The notes under the pieces were generated by a model. It was given only the letters and a program-made list of their open reading frames with translations. It was not told the DNA's origin and did no database searches. A stretch of DNA of 64,000 nucleotides from Foliamicus sp963666765 (GTDB taxonomy: Bacteria > Pseudomonadota > Gammaproteobacteria > Steroidobacterales > Foliamicaceae). A program made the position numbers and the translations under genes. Below are positions 34,652-42,639 of the stretch, in pieces (position 1 is the first letter of the stretch; each line of letters begins with the position of its first letter). Location of the stretch: contig OY762933.1 in the NCBI GenBank assembly GCA_963666765.1, positions 2,852,001-2,916,000 on the forward strand, read 5' to 3'.

Positions 34652-37280
34652 TCGGCCCGCAAATCCGTCTCCCGCAAGCAATGCAGAAAGGGCGAAGTGG
34701 CTGCGGGAGGAAATCCACCGGCACAACCGCCTGTACCATGAACAGGACAACCCGGAGATTCCCGATTCCGAATACGACGCGCTCTACCGGGAACTGCGCC
34801 GGCTTGAACACGCGCATCCCGAACTTGTAACACCCGATTCGCCCACGCAGTCGGTGGGAGCGGGCCCCAGCCGTGCGTTTGATCCTGTGGAGCACGGCGC
34901 GCCCATGCTGTCGCTGGAAAACGTTTTCGATGCCGGGGAGATGGAGGAATTCGATCGCCGGCTCGCCGGGTTGATTGATGACGAGGGCGAACGTGAGTAT
35001 TCCGCCGAACCCAAGCTGGACGGCGTCGCCTTGAGCCTGCTCTACGAGCGCGGAATACTGGTGCGGGCGGCCACACGCGGCGACGGCCGTACGGGAGAAG
35101 ACGTCACCCACACCGCTCTGACCATCCGGTCGCTGCCGGTGCGGCTTGCCGGCAGAGACATCCCTCGGCGCGTGGAAGTGCGCGGCGAAGTGTTCGTGCC
35201 CCTCCATGCGTTCGATGCCTACAACAGGCGGGCGGGGGAGGAGGGCGGCAAGGTTCTCGTAAACCCGCGTAACGCGGCAGCCGGCGCGCTACGCCAGAAG
35301 GACCCGGCGCTGGCGGCGCAACGTTCGCTCGACTTCTTTGCCCACGGCGTAGGCCGTGTGGATGAGGTGCCCGCAACCTCCCGTCAGTCGGAGTTGCTTC
35401 GGAAAATGGAGTCCTGGGGCCTCAAGGTCTGCCCTGAGGCCGAATGCGTCGCCGACGTGTCTGGTTGCGCCGGCTACTACGAACGGATTTTCGAGCGCCG
35501 TGAGGACTTCGACTACGCGCTGGACGGCGTGGTCTTCAAGCTGGACCGCTTCGATTTGCGCGATCAGGCCGGCGCCTCCTCGCACGCCCCGCGCTGGGCT
35601 GTAGCTCAGAAGTTCCCGGCCGAGGAAAGGCTCACCACCGTGCGCGCAATCGAATACCAGGTGGGACGCACAGGCGCCGTCACTCCTGTCGCTCGCCTTG
35701 AGCCGGTTTTCGTGGGCGGCGCCACGGTCAGCAACGCCACCCTGCACAACTACGGCGAGCTCCTCCGCAAGGACGTGCGCGCCGGCGACACCGTGGTGGT
35801 GCGCCGCGCCGGCGATGTCATCCCGGAAGTCGTTCGCTCGCTGCCCGAGCGCCGAAAAGGCGACCCGCCGGTCCCGGCCCTTCCCGAACGCTGCCCGGAG
35901 TGCCGCTCCGAGGTTGTCCTGCCCGAAGACGAAGCCGTGGCCCGCTGCAGCGGCGGTCTGATCTGCCCCGCCCAGCGAAAAGCCGCGATTCTGCACTTCT
36001 TGTCGAGAGACGCTTTGGATATTGAGGGCTTGGGCGAGAAATGGGTTGAAGCGCTCGTTCGAGACGGGCTCGTGGGAGGCGTTGAGGACATCTACAGACT
36101 CGGGGAAGAGAAGCTTGCCGCGCTTGCGATTAAGTCGCCCGTCGGAAAGGACTCGGCACAGAAGTTTTTGAGCGCAGTCGATAAGGCCAGAAGAAGCGGG
36201 TGGCCGCGCGTCCTGTGCGGGCTGAATATCCCCGGTGTGGGTCAAAAGAGAGCTGAGAGTCTAGCAGCAGAGTTCGAGAACCTGAATGAGGTGCTGGACG
36301 CCGAGGTGGAGCAACTGCTGAAGGTTCCCTTGTGGACCCAAGCCGCTGCGGAATCGGTTGTAGCGTTTTTTGACGAGGAACGCAACCGGGAACTCCTATG
36401 GCTGCTGATCGACTCTGGAGTGAATTGGGCCAGATCGGAAAACAGTGCCCCGCGGCCGGGCGCGAATCTGGGCAGTGAGCTGGGCGTTCCGCCACTTTTT
36501 GACGGCAATCGTAGGGGCGGGGGATTGCTGAAGGCCGCAGTACGTGTTCTGGTATCTCCCAAGGTCCTTGATATCAAGGACTTGGGAGCCAAGTGGATGG
36601 ATCAGTTGGCGGATCAGTTGGTGGATGCGGGGTTGGTACGCGATGTGAGGGACCTGTTCCATCTTGACTTGGAACGGCTCTCCAGTTTGGAAGTCAGCCG
36701 CTTCTTTGGAAGGAAACGTGCCAAGGATCTGATCACCGACATCGAGAATAAAAAGCAGACGACGTTGGCGCGCTTTCTGTTTGCGTTGGGAATTCGTGAC
36801 GTTGGACGTGTGACGGCCGAAACGCTGGCCCTTCATTTCGGCAGCGTGGATGCGCTGCGAGAAGCAGGGGGCGATGCACTCCGTGAAGTGCCGGATGTTG
36901 GTGAAATTGTCGCCGGTCGAATAAGCGCATTCTTTGTGAACACGAGAAACCTGCGGGTGATTCTGGCTTTGAGAGACAGCGGTGTGACATGGTCGGAGCA
37001 TCAGGCTTCCACTATCACTTCCAAGGGGTCGCTTCAGGGAAGTACCTTTGTGCTCACCGGCGCGATGGAAAGCATGACGAGGAGCGAAGCGAGGGAGAGA
37101 ATAAGAGTCTGCGGTGGGCGTATTGTAAGTAGTGTATCCAGGAATACGGACTATCTGGTTGCTGGGGCCAATCCCGGCAGCAAACTGGTCAAGGCGAGGA
37201 ATCTCGGAGTTGAGGTTTTGGAAGAGGAAGAACTCCTTGAGATGTTGGAAGCAGCGAAGCATGGGCCTGCTGACGTTTAA
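34638..37280 (+). CDS. ligA: NAD-dependent DNA ligase LigA with duplicated HhH domain
   Basis: About 880 residues, against about 670 for a standard LigA. TTG 34638 with GAAGAGG upstream is my start; TTG 34605 is possible. Order: Ia domain with Y-H-x-x-D-N-P-E-I-P-D-S-E-Y-D, adenylation domain with catalytic Lys in E-P-K-L-D-G, OB fold, zinc finger (C-P-E-C then C-S-G-G-L-I-C). A first helix-hairpin-helix region runs from about residue 450 to 600, a 35-residue linker follows, then a second HhH region (about 630-785), then BRCT. Both HhH copies start K-A-A and share L-D-I-x-x-L-G-x-K-W and end near D-S-G-V-x-W. From about 35990 codon use becomes less GC-biased. The next gene overlaps by 20 bases. 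Confidence 0.95.
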   Translation: MPPPDRPANPSPASNAERAKWLREEIHRHNRLYHEQDNPEIPDSEYDALYRELRRLEHAHPELVTPDSPTQSVGAGPSRAFDPVEHGAPMLSLENVFDAGEMEEFDRRLAGLIDDEGEREYSAEPKLDGVALSLLYERGILVRAATRGDGRTGEDVTHTALTIRSLPVRLAGRDIPRRVEVRGEVFVPLHAFDAYNRRAGEEGGKVLVNPRNAAAGALRQKDPALAAQRSLDFFAHGVGRVDEVPATSRQSELLRKMESWGLKVCPEAECVADVSGCAGYYERIFERREDFDYALDGVVFKLDRFDLRDQAGASSHAPRWAVAQKFPAEERLTTVRAIEYQVGRTGAVTPVARLEPVFVGGATVSNATLHNYGELLRKDVRAGDTVVVRRAGDVIPEVVRSLPERRKGDPPVPALPERCPECRSEVVLPEDEAVARCSGGLICPAQRKAAILHFLSRDALDIEGLGEKWVEALVRDGLVGGVEDIYRLGEEKLAALAIKSPVGKDSAQKFLSAVDKARRSGWPRVLCGLNIPGVGQKRAESLAAEFENLNEVLDAEVEQLLKVPLWTQAAAESVVAFFDEERNRELLWLLIDSGVNWARSENSAPRPGANLGSELGVPPLFDGNRRGGGLLKAAVRVLVSPKVLDIKDLGAKWMDQLADQLVDAGLVRDVRDLFHLDLERLSSLEVSRFFGRKRAKDLITDIENKKQTTLARFLFALGIRDVGRVTAETLALHFGSVDALREAGGDALREVPDVGEIVAGRISAFFVNTRNLRVILALRDSGVTWSEHQASTITSKGSLQGSTFVLTGAMESMTRSEARERIRVCGGRIVSSVSRNTDYLVAGANPGSKLVKARNLGVEVLEEEELLEMLEAAKHGPADV

Positions 37281-38166
37281 CGCAATAGACGTTGAGACGG
37301 CAAATGCGGATCGTGCGAGCATTTGTCAAATCGGTGTTGTGCATGTAAGAGATGGGCAAATAGCTGATCGGTGGCAGACTCTCATCAACCCCGAGGATTG
37401 GTTCGATCCATGGAATATCAGCATCCACGGAATTGATGAGAATAGTGTTTACGAAAGCCCTACGCTTCCGGCAGTACGCAATGAATTGCGTCGTCGATTG
37501 CGGGGACAGATACTGGTGAGTCACACGTCATTTGATCGAGTCGCCTTTGAACGAGCGATGCAGCGCTACGAATTGGAACAACTTCAGGTCACATGGCTGG
37601 ATAGCGCAAAAATCGTTCGCAGAGCTTGGCCGGAAAAATTCGGGCGTAAGGGATGGGGACTCAAGAATGTTGCCCGTGAACTGGAAATTTCGTTTCAACA
37701 TCACGATGCCCTTGAGGATGCAAGAGCAGCCGTAGAAATCGTGCTTCAGGTCTGCTCCGAGCGGGGCATTGGCATTGCGGATTGGATTAGGGAAGTCAAA
37801 AGGCCCATTTTCATAACCGACAGGGTAAAGAGCAGGGCCAGCAAACGAGCGCCGATGCAGAGTGAACGACGGGCGGCAAATCCCGATGGGCCGCTGTACG
37901 GCGAGAGTATTGTGTTTACCGGTGCGATTTCAATCCCCCGGCCTGTGGCTGCCGACATGGCTGCCCGCGTCGGATGCAGCGTCAAGACCGGCGTGAGCGG
38001 TAAAACGACATTGCTTGTGGTGGGCGCTCAGAACATGGATCGGTTGGCAGGTTACGATAAAAGCACGAAGCACAGAAAGGCGGAGTCCCTGATCGCCCAA
38101 GGGAAGAACATTCACATCCTGTCGGAGCAAGACTTCAGAGCGCTTGTCGCGCTGGCCGAAGAATGA
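37261..38166 (+). CDS. DnaQ-like 3'-5' exonuclease fused to a BRCT domain
   Basis: A 301-residue protein beginning M-G-L-L-T-F-N-A-I-D-V-E-T. The N-terminal 175 residues are a DEDDh exonuclease: D-V-E (motif I), S-H-T-S-F-D-R-V-A-F-E (motif II) and H-H-D-A-L-E-D-A-R (motif III). The C-terminal 90 residues are a BRCT domain (G-E-S-I-V-F-T-G-A-I through L-V-V-G-A-Q-N and H-R-K-A-E-S-L-I). Similar exonuclease-BRCT proteins exist beside the DNA polymerase III epsilon family. It overlaps ligA by 20 bases and shares its less GC-rich composition, so the two probably form a unit in DNA repair or end processing. The exact substrate is unknown. Confidence 0.85.
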   Translation: MGLLTFNAIDVETANADRASICQIGVVHVRDGQIADRWQTLINPEDWFDPWNISIHGIDENSVYESPTLPAVRNELRRRLRGQILVSHTSFDRVAFERAMQRYELEQLQVTWLDSAKIVRRAWPEKFGRKGWGLKNVARELEISFQHHDALEDARAAVEIVLQVCSERGIGIADWIREVKRPIFITDRVKSRASKRAPMQSERRAANPDGPLYGESIVFTGAISIPRPVAADMAARVGCSVKTGVSGKTTLLVVGAQNMDRLAGYDKSTKHRKAESLIAQGKNIHILSEQDFRALVALAEE

Positions 38167-38362
38167 ACATTCTGCTTCCGTGCGTGGAATTCGCAGTTCC
38201 TCTACCTGCCGCCGAGCAACACCCAGCAAATCCTACTGTCGTGATGAACGGCGATGTCGTCGACAGCCACACCATTGTTTAGGGTGATGCAGAAGCCAGC
38301 GAGAGTATGCGAAATATGAGCGAGAAAAAACCACAGAACGCCCGTGACCTCTTCGGCCATCT

Positions 38363-39058
38363 TTGCCAAGACTACTGCGCGCTCTGCTTAGGCTCCAGGA
38401 ACTCCGGATCGTATTCGGCAACAGAGATGATGTGGCGCTGTTGAACGCACTGACTGGCGGGCCATTCATGTATGACATGCAACGCGCGTTTGGTCAGGAT
38501 CTGCTGTTGCGGCTGTGCCGACTGAACGATGACGCGGAGACATCGGGGCATCGCAACTGGTCGCTCGCGGCGCTTGCGAAGTGCATGGAGAATGAGGGAT
38601 TCAAAAGCCATGCAGACCTGGATACGCTTGTGAAAGCGGCGAAGAAACGGTCGAGTTTCGCCCGCCCATGGCGAAACAAGGTCTTCGCGCACTCGGATGC
38701 GTCTCTCGCTCGCGATCAAGAGGAGGGGCGCACATTGCCGGATGCCACTCTGCGGAAAGTTGACTTTGCGCTGGCCGCTGTGGCTACAGCACTGGAACGG
38801 GCCGCCGAGCAGTTGGATGAAGCCGCGCCGGGGCGAGAGGTTGCAGCGATGCGCGCTGGCCAGTTTGTTCATCGTGCGCGTTGTGTTGCGAAAGCTGCGA
38901 AATTCATGGACGGGGTGATTGCCCGCGAAGGCAACACGGTCTTCGATGACCAAGGTGCAGCGAGTGCCTTTCTGCAGAAAATCGGTCGCAAACCCACCCA
39001 GGAGCAAGTAGCTCATGTGGTTGCGCTTCGGGAGGTGGCAACGTGGTTCAATACGTAG
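38363..39058 (+). CDS. AbiU2-like HEPN protein, probably frameshifted at its start
   Basis: The 231-residue frame includes the AbiU2-type helical core: L-R-I-V-F-G-N-R-D-D-V-A-L-L-N, then D-L-L-L-R-L-C-R-L-N-D-D and, near residue 110, R-N-K-V-F-A-H-S-D, matching the R-x4-6-H motif of HEPN RNases. Family proteins usually carry an N-terminal L-F-x-H-L helix before this. That helix is present just upstream in another frame (ATG 38316: M-S-E-K-K-P-Q-N-A-R-D-L-F-G-H-L-C), so one base seems lost near 38385-38395. The visible frame has only a TTG at 38363. It may therefore be a pseudogene or a shortened protein. AbiU2-like genes are linked to phage defence. Confidence 0.55.
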   Translation: MPRLLRALLRLQELRIVFGNRDDVALLNALTGGPFMYDMQRAFGQDLLLRLCRLNDDAETSGHRNWSLAALAKCMENEGFKSHADLDTLVKAAKKRSSFARPWRNKVFAHSDASLARDQEEGRTLPDATLRKVDFALAAVATALERAAEQLDEAAPGREVAAMRAGQFVHRARCVAKAAKFMDGVIAREGNTVFDDQGAASAFLQKIGRKPTQEQVAHVVALREVATWFNT

Positions 39059-39059
39059 G

Positions 39060-39254
39060 GCGCGCCTCTCCCGCAATGAGTGCCTGGAGGCGGGCATCAC
39101 CCGCCGCGGAAAGGCCGTGGCACATCTGTCACCTGCCGTTGGCCCCAAAATGCCGCTGCCACTCGGGGAGTTGGCCCGGTTTCGGGCATCCATGCCTTTC
39201 TTGCGGCGACCCGCCGCCGATCTGCTGCGCGGGGCACGAGACGAGGGTCTCTAA
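39060..39254 (+). pseudogene. Remnant of a Phd/YefM-type antitoxin
   Basis: The reading R-L-S-R-N-E-C-L-E-A-G-I-T-R-R-G-K-A-V-A-H-L resembles the middle of prevent-host-death antitoxins (L-x-E-V-E-A-G-E-x-I-T-I-T-R-R-G-K-P-V-A), and the end, A-A-D-L-L-R-G-A-R-D-E-G-L, resembles their C-terminal toxin-binding tail. The DNA-binding N-terminus is absent; upstream sequence is the end of the AbiU2-like gene. No toxin follows on this strand. This is a decayed fragment, identified by pattern only. Confidence 0.4.
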
Positions 39255-39292
39255 GGTCGGCGGCTTGCCCGACCTGAACTCGGAGCATGCGA

Positions 39293-39645
39293 TCAGGACA
39301 GGAACTCCGCAGGGCGAACTATCGGTATTCCCCTCCAGGGGTTGAGTTCCAGAAGGTCGGAGTCGCCGGTCAAAACGCAGTTGCTTTCCGAGTCCCAGGC
39401 CAACGCCAGGAACTGATTGTCCGCGTGGTCCCGGCAATCGCTCATCTCGGACAGAACCGGCGCCAGAATGGTTGCCCTGGGAACCGCTCGAATGAATGAA
39501 GCGTTTGCGATCCTCAAGGGATACGTATGGATCAAATTTGCTGCGAGACATGACTTCCGCCAGCTCTTCCATACATGCTTCAGACACCATGACTTCGCAT
39601 TCCGAAAGCGCTCATTGAACCGCGCGGGCAGACTCTTTGGAGCTC
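39293..39645 (-). pseudogene. Broken PIN-domain toxin, paralogue of the gene at 41032
   Basis: This stretch matches the intact PIN gene at 41032-41460 closely in two frames. The first part reads E-A-C-M-E-E-L-A-E-V and K-F-D-P-Y-V-S-L-E-D-R-K-R-F-I-H. After a frameshift the second part reads T-I-L-A-P-V-L-S-E-M-S-D-C-R-D-H-A-D-N-Q-F-L-A-L-A and R-P-A-E-F-L-S. A TGA interrupts the first part where the intact copy has Arg (A-V-Q-R-A-L-S-E), and the N-terminus with the first catalytic Asp is missing, cut at the end of the Fic gene. It is a dead duplicate. Confidence 0.8.
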
Positions 39646-39655
39646 ACGGGGGTTG

Positions 39656-40822
39656 TCACGGATTCTCGGTCTCTTCGTTGAGGATTGAGACGTACTGCTG
39701 GTAGAAGAACAAGCGATTGCGGCGCTTCCCGGTGATTTCTTGCGCGATCCCGTGTCTGACAAGCACCTCCATGGCCGCAGCCACGGTGGGGAAGGACAAC
39801 TCCGTATTGCGGCTCGCCATTCGCAGCGACAGGATCGGTTGCGACTTGAGGGCGTCGAGCACACGCAGCACGGAGCCTGTCCGCCGCCCTCCGGCAGTCT
39901 GGACTCTGATTCGGTCGCTTTGAAACATCTCCGTGAGCCGCTGGGCGGCAGACACGGCGCCGCCCGCCGTCATTCGAACCCCTTCGAGGAAGAAGGTCAG
40001 CCACGCCTCCCAGTCGCCGGTTTGTCGCACGTGATTCAGCAATTCGTAGTAGGTGCTGCGATGTTGCTTGAAGTACAGGCTGAGGTACAGAAGAGGCTGC
40101 TTCAGCACGTTGGCATGACACAGAAGCAGCGTTATAAGCATGCGGCCAACGCGGCCGTTTCCATCAAGAAAGGGGTGGATGGTCTCGAACTGCACGTGGG
40201 CGAGCCCCGCGCGAAGCAGCACCGGCAGCCCGTCGTCTTCGGCATGCAGGAAAAGCTCAAGCGCCGTCATGCAGTCGGGGACAGCGCTGTGGGGAGGCGG
40301 TACGAAGACGGCGTTTCCAGGCCGAGTCCCACCGATCCAGTTTTGGGAGCGGCGAAATTCACCGGGTGCTTTTTCGCTGCCCCGGCCGCCCGACAGCAGC
40401 AAAGCGTGTATTTCTCGGACCAGGCGATTTGAAAGCGGAAAACCTTCCCGCAGGCGCTGTACGCCGTGGTTGAGAGCCGCAACATAGTTGGAGACTTCGC
40501 GTACGTCGTCAACCGGCACCCCGGGCGCCTCGTCAAGTTCGTAAAGAAACAGATCCGATAGCGATGACTGCGTGCCCTCTATCTGGGACGAAAGTACTGC
40601 CTCCTTTCGCACGTATGCGTACAGGAATAGCGACTCGTCCGGCAGCAGCGTTGCGACGCTGTCCAGCCGGCCCAGGGCAAGCACGGCCGACTCCAGCATC
40701 TGCTGCAGCGGACCGTGAAGCTCCAGGGCGGGCTTGGGCGGTAGCGGGACGGGCACGAAGGCGCGGACTTGTTCGCCTGCGACGCTGGTCACGTAATAGT
40801 TGCCGGTTTCTTTCCGCTGCAT
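39656..40822 (-). CDS. Fic family protein with winged helix
   Basis: A 388-residue protein. After an N-terminal Fic_N part, the self-inhibitory helix motif S-S-Q-I-E-G-T (about residue 78) precedes the Fic core with H-P-F-L-D-G-N-G-R-V-G-R (about residue 216), the complete AMP-transfer motif. The C-terminal about 70 residues (R-V-L-D-A-L through V-A-A-A-M-E-V-L-V-R-H-G-I-A) form a winged helix. Such class II Fic proteins transfer AMP or a related group to proteins and are held in check by the inhibitory glutamate; many also act as regulators. It sits between a broken and an intact PIN gene, and an 8-bp palindrome lies just upstream of its start. Confidence 0.93.
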   Translation of the reverse strand: MQRKETGNYYVTSVAGEQVRAFVPVPLPPKPALELHGPLQQMLESAVLALGRLDSVATLLPDESLFLYAYVRKEAVLSSQIEGTQSSLSDLFLYELDEAPGVPVDDVREVSNYVAALNHGVQRLREGFPLSNRLVREIHALLLSGGRGSEKAPGEFRRSQNWIGGTRPGNAVFVPPPHSAVPDCMTALELFLHAEDDGLPVLLRAGLAHVQFETIHPFLDGNGRVGRMLITLLLCHANVLKQPLLYLSLYFKQHRSTYYELLNHVRQTGDWEAWLTFFLEGVRMTAGGAVSAAQRLTEMFQSDRIRVQTAGGRRTGSVLRVLDALKSQPILSLRMASRNTELSFPTVAAAMEVLVRHGIAQEITGKRRNRLFFYQQYVSILNEETENP

Positions 40823-40848
40823 CAGGCACGGCCCTTATTTGCGGTTTG

Positions 40849-40871
40849 TTAATAACAGAAGGCGTTATTAA
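40849..40871 (-). promoter_or_regulatory. Palindromic operator candidate upstream of fic
   Basis: TTAATAAC, seven bases, GTTATTAA form a perfect interrupted palindrome 27 bases before the Fic start codon, in AT-rich sequence where the promoter should be. The winged helix of the Fic protein itself could bind here. The half-site TTAATAAC and a following TTTTCGCG recur at 40983-41015. Confidence 0.5.
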
Positions 40872-40982
40872 ATTTTCGCGTCCAAATTACAATAATAGTC
40901 ACGATCATGCAAGAGCGACAGTAAGACAACAGAGCGGCAGCAAGACACCTCTCCAAGCAAGGCCGTCCAAATCTGCAATTCT

Positions 40983-41035
40983 TTAATAACAAGATTCTCT
41001 ATTTAACTTTTCGCGCTAAATCAAAATAGCCTTAA
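40983..41035. repeat. Second copy of the AT-rich fic leader sequence
   Basis: TTAATAAC at 40983 and TTTTCGCG at 41008 repeat, at nearly the same spacing (25 against 24), the pair at 40849 and 40873 upstream of fic. About 50 bases align with roughly one third differing, and the copy runs into the 3' end of the PIN gene. It may be a duplication scar from the insertion of the fic segment. The bases between the copies, 40905-40982, hold nothing I can identify. Confidence 0.5.
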
Positions 41036-41460
41036 TAGCTGCTGCGCGAGCGCTTGTGGCTCGGCAAGGACAAGAATTCCGCGGGACGAACTATCGGTAT
41101 TTCTCTCCACGGGTCGAGCTCCAGCAGATCGGAGTCGCCGGTCACGATGCAGTCGCTCTCCGAGTCCCAGGCCAACGCCAGAAACTGGTTGTCGGCGTAG
41201 TCCCGGCAATCGGCCACCTCGGACAGAACCGGCGCCAGGGTAGTCACTCTGAGAACGGCCCGAATGAAGCGTTTGCGATCCTCAAGGGATACGTATCGAT
41301 CGAATTTACCCCGCGCCAAGACTTCCGCAAGTTCTTCCATGCAGGCTTCGGACACCATGACTTCGCATTCCGACAGTGCCCGTTGAACCGCCCGGGCAGC
41401 CACAGAGTCCGCAATCAGGAGTCGGCTGACCCACACGTTGGTGTCGATGACAACCCGCAC
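41032..41460 (-). CDS. PIN-domain toxin (putative RNase)
   Basis: A 142-residue protein from GTG 41460: V-V-I-D-T-N-V-W-V-S with the first catalytic Asp, then E-x-x-E-E-L-A-E-V-L, and the acidic pair in V-A-D-C-R-D-Y-A-D-N-Q-F-L-A-L-A and V-T-G-D-S-D-L-L-E-L. This is the VapC-like PIN fold, a metal-dependent RNase, of the subgroup often listed as a putative toxin (COG1569-like). It begins three bases after the stop of a Phd-type antitoxin gene, the normal toxin-antitoxin order. A broken paralogue lies at 39293-39645. Confidence 0.85.
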   Translation of the reverse strand: MRVVIDTNVWVSRLLIADSVAARAVQRALSECEVMVSEACMEELAEVLARGKFDRYVSLEDRKRFIRAVLRVTTLAPVLSEVADCRDYADNQFLALAWDSESDCIVTGDSDLLELDPWREIPIVRPAEFLSLPSHKRSRSSY

Positions 41461-41463
41461 CTG

Positions 41464-41709
41464 CTAAAGACTCAATAGTTCATCCAACTTCTCTGCCGTC
41501 AATCCTCGCTTTCGTGCGAGGTCCGACACGCGGTTACACAAACGCTCGAACTCATCAAGGTTGGCTGACTTAAGGCGCCGGTAGTCGAGGGGGGAGATAA
41601 CCACAGCAACTTCACGGTTCTGACGGCGGATGGTTACAGGTTCTCGCTGAACCGCATCCAGCAGTGCCGCCATTCTTTGCTTGGCTTCGGAGGCGGAGAC
41701 GTAGCGCAT
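41464..41709 (-). CDS. Phd/YefM-family antitoxin
   Basis: An 81-residue protein starting M-R-Y-V-S-A-S-E-A-K-Q-R-M-A-A-L-L-D-A-V-Q-R-E-P-V, followed by I-R-R-Q-N-R-E-V-A-V-V-I-S-P-L-D-Y, the standard Phd/YefM fold. The C-terminal part is a charged helix that would neutralise the PIN toxin encoded three bases downstream. The frame is open 15 codons further upstream, but family alignment supports this ATG. As in related systems the pair probably represses its own promoter, which should lie in 41710-41887. Confidence 0.87.
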   Translation of the reverse strand: MRYVSASEAKQRMAALLDAVQREPVTIRRQNREVAVVISPLDYRRLKSANLDEFERLCNRVSDLARKRGLTAEKLDELLSL

Positions 41710-41887
41710 GGCTTGTACATCCTCAAAAATGTCTAGAAAAGACAAATTGGACAATTTTAGCCCCCGCTTGTCAAGTCGTAGATGAACAAGAGCGAGCGGA
41801 TACTCTCCTGCGGGGTGCGTTGCGGTTCGCCAGGCAAGCTGTCAGACTTCGCGCTGGCTTGAGAAAACCCCACAAGGGGCGTTAACG

Positions 41888-42628
41888 GTGACGATTCTTC
41901 TTGGAGTGAATGTCGACCATGTAGCTACCTTGCGCCAGGCGCGAGGCGCCGCTTACCCCGATCCGGTGGAAGCCGCCCGGCAGGCGCTGGATTCCGGCGC
42001 CGACTACATAACGGTGCACCTGCGCGAGGACCGGCGCCACATCCAGGACCATGACGTGGAGCGCCTGATCGGGATGCCGGACGTGCGCGTGAACCTGGAG
42101 ATGGCCGCCACGGAGGAAATGCTGGTGCTGGCGGAGCGATGGCGCCCGGAGGATTGCTGCCTGGTGCCCGAAAAGCGCCAGGAACTCACCACCGAGGGCG
42201 GGCTGGACGTTGGCCGGCAGCTCCAGGAGCTTACCGTCGCCAGTGCGCGACTGGCTGCCGCCGGCGTGCGCGTTTCCCTGTTTGTCGATCCGGCCGAGGC
42301 GCAGTTGCGCGCCGCCTCTGAAACCGGAGCGCCGGTGGTCGAGTTGCATACGGGCCTGTACGCGGACGCGGGCGGCGCGGCCTCCCAGGCGGAGGAGCTG
42401 GCGCGTATCCGGCGCGCCGCACAATTTGCCGCAGGGCTGGGGCTGGTGGTGAACGCCGGACACGGGCTGCATTACCGCAACACGGCTGCGGTGGCGGCGA
42501 TCGGGGAGATTGCCGAACTCAACATCGGTCATGCTATCGTTGCCCAGGCGATATTTGATGGTTTCCCGGGGGCCGTGCGGCGAATGAAGGGCCTTATGAG
42601 GTCGGCCCGCGGGAGGGAGCAGGCATAG
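41888..42628 (+). CDS. pdxJ: Pyridoxine 5'-phosphate synthase PdxJ
   Basis: A 246-residue TIM barrel that joins 1-deoxyxylulose 5-phosphate and 3-amino-2-oxopropyl phosphate to form pyridoxine 5'-phosphate. Start GTG 41888. Diagnostic stretches are G-V-N-V-D-H-V-A-T-L-R-Q-A-R (residue about 6), V-H-L-R-E-D-R-R-H-I-Q-D-x-D-V, V-N-L-E-M-A-A-T, V-P-E-K-R-Q-E-L-T-T-E-G-G-L-D and N-A-G-H-G-L-H-Y. Followed by acpS with an 11-base gap, as in many gammaproteobacteria. Confidence 0.97.
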   Translation: MTILLGVNVDHVATLRQARGAAYPDPVEAARQALDSGADYITVHLREDRRHIQDHDVERLIGMPDVRVNLEMAATEEMLVLAERWRPEDCCLVPEKRQELTTEGGLDVGRQLQELTVASARLAAAGVRVSLFVDPAEAQLRAASETGAPVVELHTGLYADAGGAASQAEELARIRRAAQFAAGLGLVVNAGHGLHYRNTAAVAAIGEIAELNIGHAIVAQAIFDGFPGAVRRMKGLMRSARGREQA

Positions 42629-42639
42629 GTGCGGCAACG

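Noticed and set aside
38167..38315. A short reading V-V-M-N-G-D-V-V-D-S-H-T-I-V ending at a stop after the exonuclease gene
   Set aside because: Too short and without a start; could be the tail of a lost gene but cannot be supported.
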